Shown piece after piece: positions 53,173 to 62,037 of a stretch of DNA of 64,000 bases (position 1 is its first letter; every line of letters starts with the position of its first letter). The notes below the pieces were generated by a model. The model was not told the DNA's origin. It was given only the letters and a program-made list of their open reading frames with translations, and made no database searches. Made by a program: the position numbers and the translations under genes. The DNA comes from Nocardioidaceae bacterium SCSIO 66511 (GTDB lineage: Bacteria; Actinomycetota; Actinomycetes; Propionibacteriales; Nocardioidaceae): NCBI GenBank assembly GCA_023100825.1, contig CP095846.1:3968001-4032000 (forward strand), given 5' to 3'.

Positions 53173-53236
53173 GGGCTCCAGCGTAGCGAGTCGTCTCAGA
53201 TGCTGTTAATCGCGTCCGAAATGTGGACGCCGAGCA

Positions 53237-54061
53237 TCAGGCGGCGAGTTCGTCGGCGAGCGCGCCGAGCCACTCGGCGACTGCCGCCGGACCGGGTAGC
53301 ACCAGATCGGAGCGCGCGACGAGGGCATCTTGCTCATGCGATGCCGATGCGACGAGCAGCCCCGGAATGCCGCGCGTACGCAGCTCGTCGACAGCGTCGT
53401 ACGCGGGTAGGTCGCCGAGGTCGTCACCGGCGAACACCACCTGGCGCGCACCGGTCTCTTGCTGCAGAGCGTGCAGCGCGACCCCCTTGTCGGTTTCGCC
53501 GCTGCGAAGCTCGATCACGCTCTTCCCCGGTTCGACGAGCAGGCCCAGCCGCTCCGCCAGCTCTCGTACCGGCCCGTCCAACTTCGCAAGATCGGCTTCC
53601 GGGTTCGCACGCCCGCGGGTGTGCAACACGATCGAGCGGCTCTTGTGCTCGACACGCAGATCCGCCAACCCGCCTTCGGCCAGCAACTGCGGCAGAGCTT
53701 GCTCGACCTCTCGAACTGCCGGAGGAGGCGGCGGAGCGATAGTCGGGCCGTCGGGGGCATCCCAACGCTCGGCGCCGTACTGGCCCAGGATGGTCAGCGT
53801 TTCGAGTCCTGGCACTCCGGCGAACCCGCCGAGTCGGACGGCCGCGTCGGCGGGCCGCCCCGTCACGATCGCGATCCGGGCAAGCAGCGGACCGAGTCGC
53901 CCGAGCGCAGTCACGGCCCGCGGATCGGCCGCCGCGTCGTCCGGATTGTCGATGATCGGTGCGAGGGTGCCGTCGAAGTCCAGCGCCAGCAAAGTGCCCG
54001 CAGGGTCGCGGCGGATCGCATCCATCGCGCGCGCACCGTCTGCCGTGACGATCTCGGTCAT
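53237..54061 (-). CDS. otsB: Trehalose-6-phosphate phosphatase
   Basis: 274-residue HAD phosphatase: nucleophile Asp in LALDFDGTLAPI, motif II in IAIVTGRPADAAVRL, and motif III/IV Lys plus Asp-Asp in VFAGDDLGDLPAYDAV. Removes phosphate from trehalose-6-phosphate to give trehalose. otsA is not in the window; it may lie elsewhere or the strain may make trehalose-6-phosphate by another route. It ends 64 bp before the SAM riboswitch, on the same strand. Confidence 0.92.
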   Translation of the reverse strand: MTEIVTADGARAMDAIRRDPAGTLLALDFDGTLAPIIDNPDDAAADPRAVTALGRLGPLLARIAIVTGRPADAAVRLGGFAGVPGLETLTILGQYGAERWDAPDGPTIAPPPPPAVREVEQALPQLLAEGGLADLRVEHKSRSIVLHTRGRANPEADLAKLDGPVRELAERLGLLVEPGKSVIELRSGETDKGVALHALQQETGARQVVFAGDDLGDLPAYDAVDELRTRGIPGLLVASASHEQDALVARSDLVLPGPAAVAEWLGALADELAA

Positions 54062-54191
54062 GGGGTCGATCCTCGCGTACGTGAGCTCTCGAGTGCGACG
54101 CGCCCCGCATCCGATTCAAACCGATTCGGGTCGAGAACGCTCCTTGCCCTGTGAACGACGACAATGAGAACCGACGAGCGGGGATGACAGT

Positions 54192-54686
54192 TTGCGACAC
54201 GTCGATGACTTCACCGAGTTCGCGGCATCGGGTGAACAGCGGTTCTACCGGCACGCCTACCTCTTGTGCCGAGACGCCGATAGGGCTCGCGACCTGGTCC
54301 AGACGACCCTGCTGAAGCTCTACCGCGTGTGGGATCGCGTACGTCGTGCCGAGCACCCGCATGCATATGCGCACAAGACGCTGGTGCGTACGTACCTCGA
54401 CGACGAACGTCGGTCGCGTCGCGCACGCCGGCTCGAGGCCATGCCGGACCCGACGCCCGCAGACACCGGTTCCGACCTACGGATGACGATCCTCGACGCC
54501 CTCCAAGAGCTGCCTCCGCGAGCTCGCGCCGTGGTGGTCCTTCGCTATTGGGAGGACTACAGCGTCGCCCAGACCGCCGAACTCATGTCGTGCAGCCCCG
54601 GGACGGTCAAGGCACAGTGCTCACGGGCACTCGGCCTGCTCCGCGACCGACTCGGCGAGTCATTCCACCACCTGATCGAAAGCTGA
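54192..54686 (+). CDS. SigE-family RNA polymerase sigma factor (cassette 3)
   Basis: 164 residues from a TTG preceded by GGGGATGA. Region 2: GEQRFYRHAYLLCRDADRAR, DLVQTTLLKLYRVWDRV. Region 4: LPPRARAVVVLRYWEDYSVA, MSCSPGTVKAQCSRALGLL. It belongs to the same family as the cassettes near 40 and 42 kb. The following gene, 7 bp downstream, codes for a single-pass membrane protein, repeating the sigma/partner layout. ACAATGAGAAC (54161-54171) upstream also occurs, inverted, before cassette 1. Confidence 0.9.
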   Translation: MRHVDDFTEFAASGEQRFYRHAYLLCRDADRARDLVQTTLLKLYRVWDRVRRAEHPHAYAHKTLVRTYLDDERRSRRARRLEAMPDPTPADTGSDLRMTILDALQELPPRARAVVVLRYWEDYSVAQTAELMSCSPGTVKAQCSRALGLLRDRLGESFHHLIES

Positions 54687-54693
54687 GGCCACT

Positions 54694-55464
54694 ATGTCTC
54701 CCGCCGACCTTCGTAGCAGGCTCTCCGAGGAGATCTCCGATCTCACTCCCATGCGTACGGTGGTTCCCGACGTACTCAACGAGGGGGCCAGACGACACCG
54801 CGCGCGCCGTGTCGCGAGCGTCGGGCTGGCTGCGGCAGCCGCCGGCCTGATCATCCTCGGTACCGCCTTGGCGCCACGTCTCTCGGACGACGGCCCCACC
54901 GCGTCGTCGAACACGCCGGCGAAGCAATCCGATAACGTCCCAAAGACCCAGACCAGGGACGAGTTCGATGCGTGGGCGGCACAGAGGTTCGGCGAGCTCC
55001 TGCCCGCGAGGTTCGGCGAAGTGCGCGCGACGACACGCCACTCCTTCGCCGCCTGGGTCGACGGCCGGAAGGTCGGCTTCAACATCAACGTCACCAAGAC
55101 CGACTGGGAGAGCTCGACGGTCGATCCATCCGACGTCGATCTCGCTCCGTCGTGTTCGGACTTCGGCCCGGACTGTGCCGCGTTGCCGAGCCAGAACGCC
55201 ATCGCGTACCACGATTCGCCCGCGTCCGCCGGGATGAAGCTCTATCTCGACGGTCGGTCGACCGCAGCGGACGGGATCGCATTGAACTTCTTCGGTAAGG
55301 CCGCCGACGGACCCCTTCCGATCAGCAACGAAGAGATTCTCTCGATGATCGACTCGGAGGGGTTCGAAGAGATCTGGCGCGAGTACACCGCGCACCCGAA
55401 ATGGGTCTACTCGAGCACGCTCGTAATGCTCGAGCCCACCGACCGCGCTAGATCGCAGCGGTGA
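54694..55464 (+). CDS. Membrane-anchored partner of SigE-family sigma factor (cassette 3)
   Basis: 256 residues: cytosolic MSPADLRSRLSEEISDLTPM and Arg-rich ARRHRARR, one TM helix (VASVGLAAAAAGLIILGTAL, about 41-60), and an extracytoplasmic domain of about 190 residues with two Cys in SCSDFGPDCAAL. The outer domain differs from the propeller domains of cassettes 1 and 2. Likely an anti-sigma or sensor partner by position. Its last 17 bp overlap the convergent LytR_C gene. Confidence 0.68.
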   Translation: MSPADLRSRLSEEISDLTPMRTVVPDVLNEGARRHRARRVASVGLAAAAAGLIILGTALAPRLSDDGPTASSNTPAKQSDNVPKTQTRDEFDAWAAQRFGELLPARFGEVRATTRHSFAAWVDGRKVGFNINVTKTDWESSTVDPSDVDLAPSCSDFGPDCAALPSQNAIAYHDSPASAGMKLYLDGRSTAADGIALNFFGKAADGPLPISNEEILSMIDSEGFEEIWREYTAHPKWVYSSTLVMLEPTDRARSQR

Positions 55465-56053
55465 GGATCAGGCTGAGGCGCTCACCCGACATCGGCTTGA
55501 CGGCCGCCATGATGCGGCCGACGCCGAGGGAGTCGGCGAGCAGCTTGGCCTGATCTTCCATGCCGGGTGGGTAGTAGACGGTCGTACTCGGGATAGCGCC
55601 GTACCAGTTGTCGACGCCGCCGATCGAGAATCCCGCGGACTCGACATTGCCCGAAACCGAAGCGGCGAGATTCGTGATGCCGGAGTTGTTGTAGACGTCG
55701 ACCGTGGCGTCGGGGCTCGCCTCGGGCTTCTGAGGCTTCTTCTTCGGTTTCTCGACCGGCTTCTTCTCCGGCTTGGTCTGCTTATCGCTCTTGGCCGGCT
55801 CATCCGACTTATCGGACTCATCCGATTTGTCGGTTTTGTCGGTCGCGTCGGTCTTGGCCGGCCCGTCGCTCTTCGGCGGGTCACTCGACTCTGGTGGGTC
55901 GGTGGTCTTGGTGGGCTCGGACTGCGGCGACGCTTCGTCGGTGTTGTCGTTACTGGTGGTGATGAAGTACGTGAGCGTCGCGATGACGACGACGGCCAGG
56001 CTCGCGGCGATCAGCCACGACGGTAGGCGGAAGGCCGAATCGCGGGTGTTCAT
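55448..56053 (-). CDS. LytR C-terminal domain-containing membrane protein
   Basis: 201 residues: short cytosolic N-terminus, one TM helix (LPSWLIAASLAVVVIATLTY), a long low-complexity linker (about 35-115) rich in Asp/Lys/Ser/Pro repeats such as KTDKSDESDKSDEP, and a LytR_C domain (about 117-200, VDVYNNSGITNLAASVSG, STTVYYPPGMEDQAKLLADS). LytR_C domains are found in cell-wall polymer attachment proteins and stand-alone envelope proteins. The linker repeat suggests a flexible reach through the wall. Follows the DUF3263 gene by 16 bp. Confidence 0.85.
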   Translation of the reverse strand: MNTRDSAFRLPSWLIAASLAVVVIATLTYFITTSNDNTDEASPQSEPTKTTDPPESSDPPKSDGPAKTDATDKTDKSDESDKSDEPAKSDKQTKPEKKPVEKPKKKPQKPEASPDATVDVYNNSGITNLAASVSGNVESAGFSIGGVDNWYGAIPSTTVYYPPGMEDQAKLLADSLGVGRIMAAVKPMSGERLSLILTAAI

Positions 56054-56069
56054 CGTCGGGCCCTCATGC

Positions 56070-56378
56070 TCATGTCAACTCGATGCCCAGTCGGCGCGCA
56101 GACCGGGCGCGCTGGCGCGCATGACGCATCCGACGGAGGCGCTTGACGAGTAATGGGTCGTGCGCGAGTGCGTCCTCGCGATCGATCAGGGCGTTGAGCA
56201 CCTGGTAGTACCGCGTCGCGGAGAGGTCGAACTTCTCCCGGATCGCCTGCTCCTTCGCGCCGGCGTACTGCCACCATGTGCGCTCGAAGTCGAGGATGGC
56301 TGCGTCGCGTTCCGAGAGGCTGCTGGTGCCGGCCGGCCGGCCCTGCGACACGACATGTGCGGGATCCATACCGCCCAT
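56070..56378 (-). CDS. DUF3263 domain-containing protein
   Basis: 102 residues. Contains the DUF3263 pattern LSERDAAILDFERTWWQYAG, then KEQAIREKFDLSATRYYQVL and LIDREDALAHDPLLVKRLRR: a small helical, helix-turn-helix-like actinobacterial protein of unknown function, possibly DNA-binding. It is next to the LytR_C gene, a pairing often seen in Actinobacteria. ATG three codons downstream (MDPAHV) is an alternative start. Confidence 0.88.
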   Translation of the reverse strand: MGGMDPAHVVSQGRPAGTSSLSERDAAILDFERTWWQYAGAKEQAIREKFDLSATRYYQVLNALIDREDALAHDPLLVKRLRRMRHARQRARSARRLGIELT

Positions 56379-56422
56379 CGTAGGCGACGAACCACAACGA
56401 TGTCATTTGGCACAATGCCTGC

Positions 56423-57424
56423 ATGTCGCAGCATCCGGCCGACCCACCGCAGCCCATTCGATGGGGCATCCTCGCAACAGGCAAGATCGCCGAGTCGTTC
56501 GCAACCGATCTCGCCGTGGTTTCCGATGCAACCCTCGCCGCGGTGGGGTCGCGCACTCTTGGCTCCGCGCGTGACTTCGCCGACCGTCACGGCGCCGCAC
56601 GAGCGTACGGCAGCTACGCGGAGCTCGCCGCCGACCCGGAGGTCGACGTCATCTACGTCGCGACCCCGCACGGACGCCATGTCGAGGACGTCCTGCTGTG
56701 CTTCGAGCACGGCAAGCCGGTGCTGTGCGAGAAGGCGCTGACGCTCAACGCCCGGCAAGCACGCGAGCTCGTCGCCGCAGCGCGTGCGCGCGGCGTGTTC
56801 TTCGCGGAGGCGATGTGGATGCGCTGCAATCCCCGCATCCGGCATCTGCTGCGCTTGGTCACCGACGGCGCCTGCGGTGACGTACGCCAGGTACGTGCCG
56901 ACCTCGGGTTCGTACTGCCGACAGATGCGGCGGCTCGGCTGGTCGACCCTGCGCTCGGTGCGAGCGCCCTGCTCGATGTCGGCATCTACCCACTCACCTT
57001 CGCCTACCTGGTGCTCGGCGCACCAGACGAGGTGGTCGCCGCCGGAGCCCTGTCGGATCGCGGGGTCGACCTGAACGGTGGCGCGACCCTTACCTACGCC
57101 AACGGCGCCGTCGCAAACGTCTCCTGGACGCAGATCGCGTGGTCCGACGCGACCGCCTCGATAGCCGGCGACGGCGGCCGGATCGAGGTCGCCTCCCGGA
57201 TGCACATGCCGCCCACGTTCTCCCACATCCACGGATGGGAGACCCATACGTACGCCGATCCCGTCATCGGTCGCGGATACGCGCACGAGATCATCGAGGT
57301 CGGCGACTGCCTGCGCGCCGGTCGTACCGAGTCGGAGATCCTGCCGCTCGACGACACCGTCGAGATCATGGCGCTGATGGATCGGATGCGTGAGCAGTTG
57401 GGCGTGCGCTACTCGGTCGACTAG
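56423..57424 (+). CDS. Gfo/Idh/MocA family oxidoreductase
   Basis: 333 residues: NAD(P)-binding Rossmann start IRWGILATGKIAESFATDL (residues 12-30), the EK of LCEKALTLN (103-104) and a substrate-binding alpha/beta domain from about 125 (AMWMRCNPRIRHLLRL, DVGIYPLTFAYLVLG). Oxidises or reduces a sugar, inositol or related polyol; exact substrate unknown. Divergent from the DUF3263 gene and convergent with the SWIM gene across element copy D. Confidence 0.92.
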   Translation: MSQHPADPPQPIRWGILATGKIAESFATDLAVVSDATLAAVGSRTLGSARDFADRHGAARAYGSYAELAADPEVDVIYVATPHGRHVEDVLLCFEHGKPVLCEKALTLNARQARELVAAARARGVFFAEAMWMRCNPRIRHLLRLVTDGACGDVRQVRADLGFVLPTDAAARLVDPALGASALLDVGIYPLTFAYLVLGAPDEVVAAGALSDRGVDLNGGATLTYANGAVANVSWTQIAWSDATASIAGDGGRIEVASRMHMPPTFSHIHGWETHTYADPVIGRGYAHEIIEVGDCLRAGRTESEILPLDDTVEIMALMDRMREQLGVRYSVD

Positions 57425-57455
57425 GTACGGTGTCGGGTTCCGATTGCCTGCGGTG

Positions 57456-57985
57456 CGACTACCCGACTGCCCGGTTTCCTTCGCTGTCGGCTTTTCCCGC
57501 TTCCTTTTGTGCGACTACCCGCCTGCCAACTTCCGTTCGCGCTCGGCTTTCCTCGCCCCTTCGGTTCGGCAAAGACGCGGCGATGCGCGGAAGCCGCCAT
57601 TTCGGTTCGGTTGCTTGGCGGCTTTCCCGTCACCTTAATATGGGACCGGGGTAACGTTCGACTTCGGCGTCACTCCCCTACCGGTAGTCGCTGGCGTACC
57701 AACGAGCACGGAAACCTGTCACTTTGCACGGCGAATCTGCCATGCAAAGCGGAGTTTCACCATGTTTACTTGGTGAACGACCACCCACCGACCCCGCAAA
57801 CGCCGACCGAAACGGGAAAGCCGGCAAGCAACCGAGCCACGTAGCTGCCGCTCCCGCGTCGCCGCGTCTTTGCCCAGCCGGAGCGAGCAGGAAAGCCGAC
57901 AGCGAGCAGAACCGAAGCGGCGAGATGTCGAGCGACAGAAGCGGGAAAGCCGAAGGCGAAGCCGTGCAGGGCAGGCGGGTAGTCG
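57456..57985. repeat. Convergent-gap palindromic element, copy D (with tandem left end)
   Basis: Two left ends, CGACTACCCGACTGCC (57456-57471) and CGACTACCCGCCTGCC (57512-57527), precede one left arm; the right end GGCAGGCGGGTAGTCG is at 57970-57985. Measured from the inner left end the element is 474 bp, the same as copy B. The left arm has GGCAAAGACGCGGCGATGCG and CACCTTAAT near 57637. Core: CTTTGCA/TGCAAAG (57722-57728 with 57743-57749) and TTCACCA/TGGTGAA (57756-57762 with 57771-57777). The right arm matches the reverse complement of the left. No gene is supported in the gap between the convergent oxidoreductase and SWIM genes. Confidence 0.87.
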
Positions 57986-58016
57986 TACAGCCGAAAAGTC
58001 AGACGACCACCCCGCC

Positions 58017-58652
58017 TCAGCGCACAGCAGCAAGTAGCTCAGACGCCTTCGCTGCAGCGAGGTCGACGAGGGCGCCCAGGTCGTTCGCGGGCCGATTTGC
58101 CCGCGTACTGAGCTGACCGGACAGTTCCTCCTCGCCGCGTCCGCGCAGCAGCATCAGTACGAACGGGTCGGCGTCGAGCAGCCATGAGACCTGATACGCC
58201 AGCGCTGCCGCGTGTACGCACGGCAGCTCCCAGGCATCACAGCCGCACTCCGGCTCGAGGTCGCCGATCGACGGCAGCAGCGCGACATCGGCCGCCGCGG
58301 CCGAGTCGATCAGCTCGGCCGGCATCTCGCCATCGAGTAAGGCGAGCAGATGCCCGGACTTCGCCGAGATCTCGTCACTGAACCGCTCCCATTGGGTGTC
58401 GGAGAGCTGTTCTACGCGTACGACAGCGCGGAACTCATCGAGCGACGGATCGCGTACGGTCGCGACCACCTGACCCGGCTCGACCATGATCGCGCCGACA
58501 TGGCCCCGCCTCGCGTACGCGCGGCCCTTGCGAAGCTGCCCGAGATCGAGCGAGGTGTCTTCGAGCGCACCGACCCATGCCTTGCCCCACCAGGTACGAG
58601 CGAACGAGCGCGCAGCGTGCGTCGGCGGGAAGGGTTCGAACACCAGACTCAT
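58017..58652 (-). CDS. SWIM zinc finger protein
   Basis: 211 residues. The SWIM motif CxCx(n)CxH is CGCDAWELPCVHAAAL, with ligands Cys136, Cys138, Cys145 and His147. N-terminal half FARTWWGKAWVGALEDTSLD is typical of actinobacterial SWIM proteins encoded beside SNF2 helicases. Probably a DNA- or protein-binding accessory of the helicase; its ATG overlaps the helicase stop codon, so both are made together. Chromosome maintenance role is inferred. Confidence 0.9.
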   Translation of the reverse strand: MSLVFEPFPPTHAARSFARTWWGKAWVGALEDTSLDLGQLRKGRAYARRGHVGAIMVEPGQVVATVRDPSLDEFRAVVRVEQLSDTQWERFSDEISAKSGHLLALLDGEMPAELIDSAAAADVALLPSIGDLEPECGCDAWELPCVHAAALAYQVSWLLDADPFVLMLLRGRGEEELSGQLSTRANRPANDLGALVDLAAAKASELLAAVR

Positions 58653-61249
58653 ACTTGCCTCCTCAGGCTGACCAGCTCCTCCAGCTCGCTGTCGCTCAGC
58701 TCCGACAACGCGCCCTCACCCGACTCGAGCACCGCATCCGCGAGCTCGCGTTTGCTCGCCAACATCGCGGCGATGCGATCCTCGATCGTGCCCTCGGCGA
58801 CCATCCGGTGGACCTGTACGGGACGGGTCTGACCGATGCGGTACGCCCGGTCGGTCGCCTGCGATTCAACGGCGGGGTTCCACCAGCGGTCGTAGTGCAC
58901 CACATGGTCGGCCCGAGTCAGGTTGAGCCCAGTACCCGCCGCCTTGAGGGACAACAGGAACACCGATACGTCACCACGCTGGAACCCGTCGACCAGCTCC
59001 TGGCGCCGCGAGACCGGCGTACTGCCGTCGAGAACGTACGCCTCGACGCCCTTCGCCGCGAGATGCTGCTGCAGCAGCTTCGCCATCGCGACGTACTGGG
59101 TGAACACCAACGCGGCGCCGCCTTCGCTGAGGATGACATCGAGCAGCTCGTCGAGCAGCTCGAGCTTGCCGGAGCGGCCCGCGAGCCGGGAGGTGTCCTC
59201 GCGCAGGTACTGCGCCGGATGGTTGCAGATCTGCTTGAGCGCCGTGAGCATCGCGAAGATCCGGCCCTTGCGGTCGATGCCTGCCTCGCCGGCCGTGACC
59301 TCGCTCATGCCTTCGCGTACTGCGGCCTCGTACAGCCCGATCTGCTCATCGCTCAGCGACACGAACTGGTCGGTCTCGGTCTTGCGTGGCAGCTCGGGCG
59401 CGATCCCCGGATCGGTCTTGTGCCGGCGCAGCATGAACGGCGCCACCAACCGTTTCAACCGCTCGGCGACCACCTCGTCGCGCCCGGTCTCGACCGGGTC
59501 GCCGTAGCGCCGGCGGAACTCCCCCGCCGTGCCGAGCAGGCCCGGCACGGCCCAGTCCAGAATTGCCCACAGCTCGCCGAGGTGGTTCTCGATCGGCGTG
59601 CCGGTGAGCGCAACCCGTGCCTGTGCGCCGATCCGACGCAGCTCCCGGGCCGTGTTTGAGTGTGGGTTCTTGATGTGCTGCGCCTCGTCCGCGACAACGA
59701 GACCCCATGCCACCGACGCGAGCCGGTCGGCGTCGCGGCGCATCGTGCCGTACGTCGTGAGGACGAAGCCCTCGGTCACCTCGTCGACGGAGCGATCTTG
59801 GCCGTGGAACCTTCGCACGGGTACGCCGGGCGCGAACCGCTCGATCTCTCGCTCCCAGTTGCCCATCAGCGACGCCGGACAGACGACGAGAGTCGGCCCG
59901 GCCGAGACTGCACTCTCCACGCGCGCAAGGTGCAGCGCGATCACCGTGATCGTCTTGCCCAAACCCATATCGTCGGCGAGACAACAGCCGAGACCGAGTG
60001 ACGTCATGCGGTCGAGCCACCGGACACCGCGTAACTGGTAGTCGCGGAGCGTTGCCCGCAGCGCCGCCGGCTGGACCAACGGTTCGACACCGTCTTCACC
60101 GGCCGCAAGCCGATCGCGCACCTCGGCGAGGTCGGGCGCCACAGTCACGTCGCTGTCTCGTCCGCGACCGACCGAGATGCGACCGCTCAGCGCGGCACCG
60201 ATCGCCTCGATGCCGGTGACCGGCGTGCGCGAACGCTCTCGGGCGCGCTCGATGACCTCACCGGGTACGACGACCCACTGATCACGCAGGCGTACGACCG
60301 GTCGGGTCGACTCCGCCAGCAGGTCGAGCTCGGCCTTGCTCAGCTCCCGCTCACCAACGGCCACCTGCCAGCGAAAGTCGAACAGCGCCCCTTCGCCGAG
60401 TGCACCTGTGCCACCCGACGCATCGCCTCCGAGCTGCACCCGCGTACGTACGTCTGTCACAAGTGACCGCGGCCATCTGACCTCGACTCCTGCCGCCCGC
60501 AGCCGGGTGGCCGCCGAGCCCGCGAGCTCGACCGTCTCGTCGTCGGTCAACTGGACACGGTCGGGCACAGCGCGCTCGAGCACGCGCTCCAGCGGCGGCC
60601 AGGCGAACGCGGCCCGCCGGATTGCGAGCAGCGCATCGACCTGGGTGTGCCCGCCGAAACTCGAGCCTGACCACAGCTCGTCAGCCCCGACGAGCCGGCT
60701 CGGCTCGTCGGGCGCGTAGAAGGCAATCGACGCAGACAGGTCGCCGAGGTCTGCGCTGCCGACAACGTCGTGCTCGACGCGAAGTACGACGCGAAGCTCC
60801 GCGCGCGGAGCGACGCCCATCGTCGCGTACGGCGTGGGGCTCTCGCCCGGTTCCTCTTGGCGACGGGGCAGCACATCTGCACACGCATCGAGGTACGCAC
60901 GAAGCTCAGCCGCCGTTGCGGCCGGGTCGGGAGGACACTCGGCAACCAGCGCTTCGATTCGTGCTTCGTCGTCGGCGTCCAGCGGACCGGCACGCCACTC
61001 GTCGACATCGTCATCGGTCAACTGCGGGGTGATTCGGCGCCGCTCGACCAACTCGAGAGCGAACACAGTGGCGCAGCACCACCATCGAACAGACTCCGAT
61101 GCACCATCGCGATATGCCCTCAACAGCAGAGGGATCGCCTCTTCGACGCGGTACTCGTGTACGCCGTCGTCATGCGTATGACCCACGACGACCCGGCCCT
61201 CGCGGGCCGGGCTGCCGGGGACGTAACGGACGTGCTCGATCAAATTCAC
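58649..61249 (-). CDS. SNF2-family DEAD/DEAH box helicase
   Basis: 866 residues from a GTG that overlaps the ABC permease stop (GTGA). About 400 N-terminal residues form a non-catalytic domain. The helicase core follows: motif I DDMGLGKT (426-433), motif II DEAQ (521-524), motif III ALTGTPIENH, and C-terminal FTQYVAMAKLLQQHL and YRIGQTRPVQVHR. SNF2 ATPases translocate on duplex DNA and remodel nucleoprotein. Paired with the SWIM gene, as in many Actinobacteria. A long open frame upstream of the GTG overlaps the permease and is not coding. Confidence 0.93.
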   Translation of the reverse strand: MNLIEHVRYVPGSPAREGRVVVGHTHDDGVHEYRVEEAIPLLLRAYRDGASESVRWWCCATVFALELVERRRITPQLTDDDVDEWRAGPLDADDEARIEALVAECPPDPAATAAELRAYLDACADVLPRRQEEPGESPTPYATMGVAPRAELRVVLRVEHDVVGSADLGDLSASIAFYAPDEPSRLVGADELWSGSSFGGHTQVDALLAIRRAAFAWPPLERVLERAVPDRVQLTDDETVELAGSAATRLRAAGVEVRWPRSLVTDVRTRVQLGGDASGGTGALGEGALFDFRWQVAVGERELSKAELDLLAESTRPVVRLRDQWVVVPGEVIERARERSRTPVTGIEAIGAALSGRISVGRGRDSDVTVAPDLAEVRDRLAAGEDGVEPLVQPAALRATLRDYQLRGVRWLDRMTSLGLGCCLADDMGLGKTITVIALHLARVESAVSAGPTLVVCPASLMGNWEREIERFAPGVPVRRFHGQDRSVDEVTEGFVLTTYGTMRRDADRLASVAWGLVVADEAQHIKNPHSNTARELRRIGAQARVALTGTPIENHLGELWAILDWAVPGLLGTAGEFRRRYGDPVETGRDEVVAERLKRLVAPFMLRRHKTDPGIAPELPRKTETDQFVSLSDEQIGLYEAAVREGMSEVTAGEAGIDRKGRIFAMLTALKQICNHPAQYLREDTSRLAGRSGKLELLDELLDVILSEGGAALVFTQYVAMAKLLQQHLAAKGVEAYVLDGSTPVSRRQELVDGFQRGDVSVFLLSLKAAGTGLNLTRADHVVHYDRWWNPAVESQATDRAYRIGQTRPVQVHRMVAEGTIEDRIAAMLASKRELADAVLESGEGALSELSDSELEELVSLRRQV

Positions 61250-62037
61250 CTTCCGAGTTTCTGATAGCCGCGCACAGCAAGAGCACCGAAGACGACACCC
61301 AGGAGAAGCGGCCAGACGACGGCAAGGAGCGCCGCATTCTCGACCGCCCATGCGTCCCCGCCCGTACCGGGGCTCGACAGTAGCTCGCGTACGGCCGAAA
61401 CCGTTGCGGACAACGGATTCCAATCGGCGACGGGAGCGAGCCAGCCCGGCATCGTCTCGGTCGGCACGAACACGCTGGAGACGAAGCCCAGTGGGAACAC
61501 CAGAATCTGGACGAGCGCTGTCGCATCCGGCGAGTCGATCAGGACGCCGAGGAAGATGCCGATCCAGATCATCGAAGCGCGCAACAGCAGAAGCAGCGCC
61601 ATCGCGGCCACGAAGTCGACCGGCGACGCATCGAACCGCCATCCGATCAGCAGCCCACATCCCACCAGAGCAACGAGATTGAGCGTCGAGTCGAGAGTGT
61701 CGGCGACCGCCCGGCCGCCGAGGATCGCCGAACGCGACATCGGCATGGCCCGGAATCGGTCGGACAACCCGGCCCGTTTGTCGGCAACGACATTGAGCAT
61801 CGTCGCTTCGAGTCCGAACATCATCGACATGCCGAGAATCCCGGGCACGACGAAGTCGACATAATCCCCTCCGCCCGGCACCTGCATCGCGCCGCCGAAC
61901 AGGAACCCGAACATGAGCATGAACATGAACGAGAAGAGGATGCCGGCGATCGGCGTCATCGGCTCACGCCGCCAGTGCAGAAGGGCACGCTTGGTCAGCG
62001 TCCAGCTGTCGCCGACCGTGTTGGTGAGCGCACTCAT
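61246..62037 (-). CDS. ABC-2 type transporter permease (DrrB-like)
   Basis: 263 residues with six TM segments: PIAGILFSFMFMLMFGFLFG, VDFVVPGILGMSMMFGLEAT, STLNLVALVGCGLLIGW, VAAMALLLLLRASMIWIGIF, LVQILVFPLGFVSSVF and the last near VWPLLLGVVFGALAV. The RAGLSDRFRAMPMSRSAILGGR segment is the DrrB-type coupling loop. Its ATG overlaps the ATPase stop (ATGA). Exports a drug-like or lipid substrate with the upstream ATPase. Confidence 0.92.
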   Translation of the reverse strand: MSALTNTVGDSWTLTKRALLHWRREPMTPIAGILFSFMFMLMFGFLFGGAMQVPGGGDYVDFVVPGILGMSMMFGLEATMLNVVADKRAGLSDRFRAMPMSRSAILGGRAVADTLDSTLNLVALVGCGLLIGWRFDASPVDFVAAMALLLLLRASMIWIGIFLGVLIDSPDATALVQILVFPLGFVSSVFVPTETMPGWLAPVADWNPLSATVSAVRELLSSPGTGGDAWAVENAALLAVVWPLLLGVVFGALAVRGYQKLGR

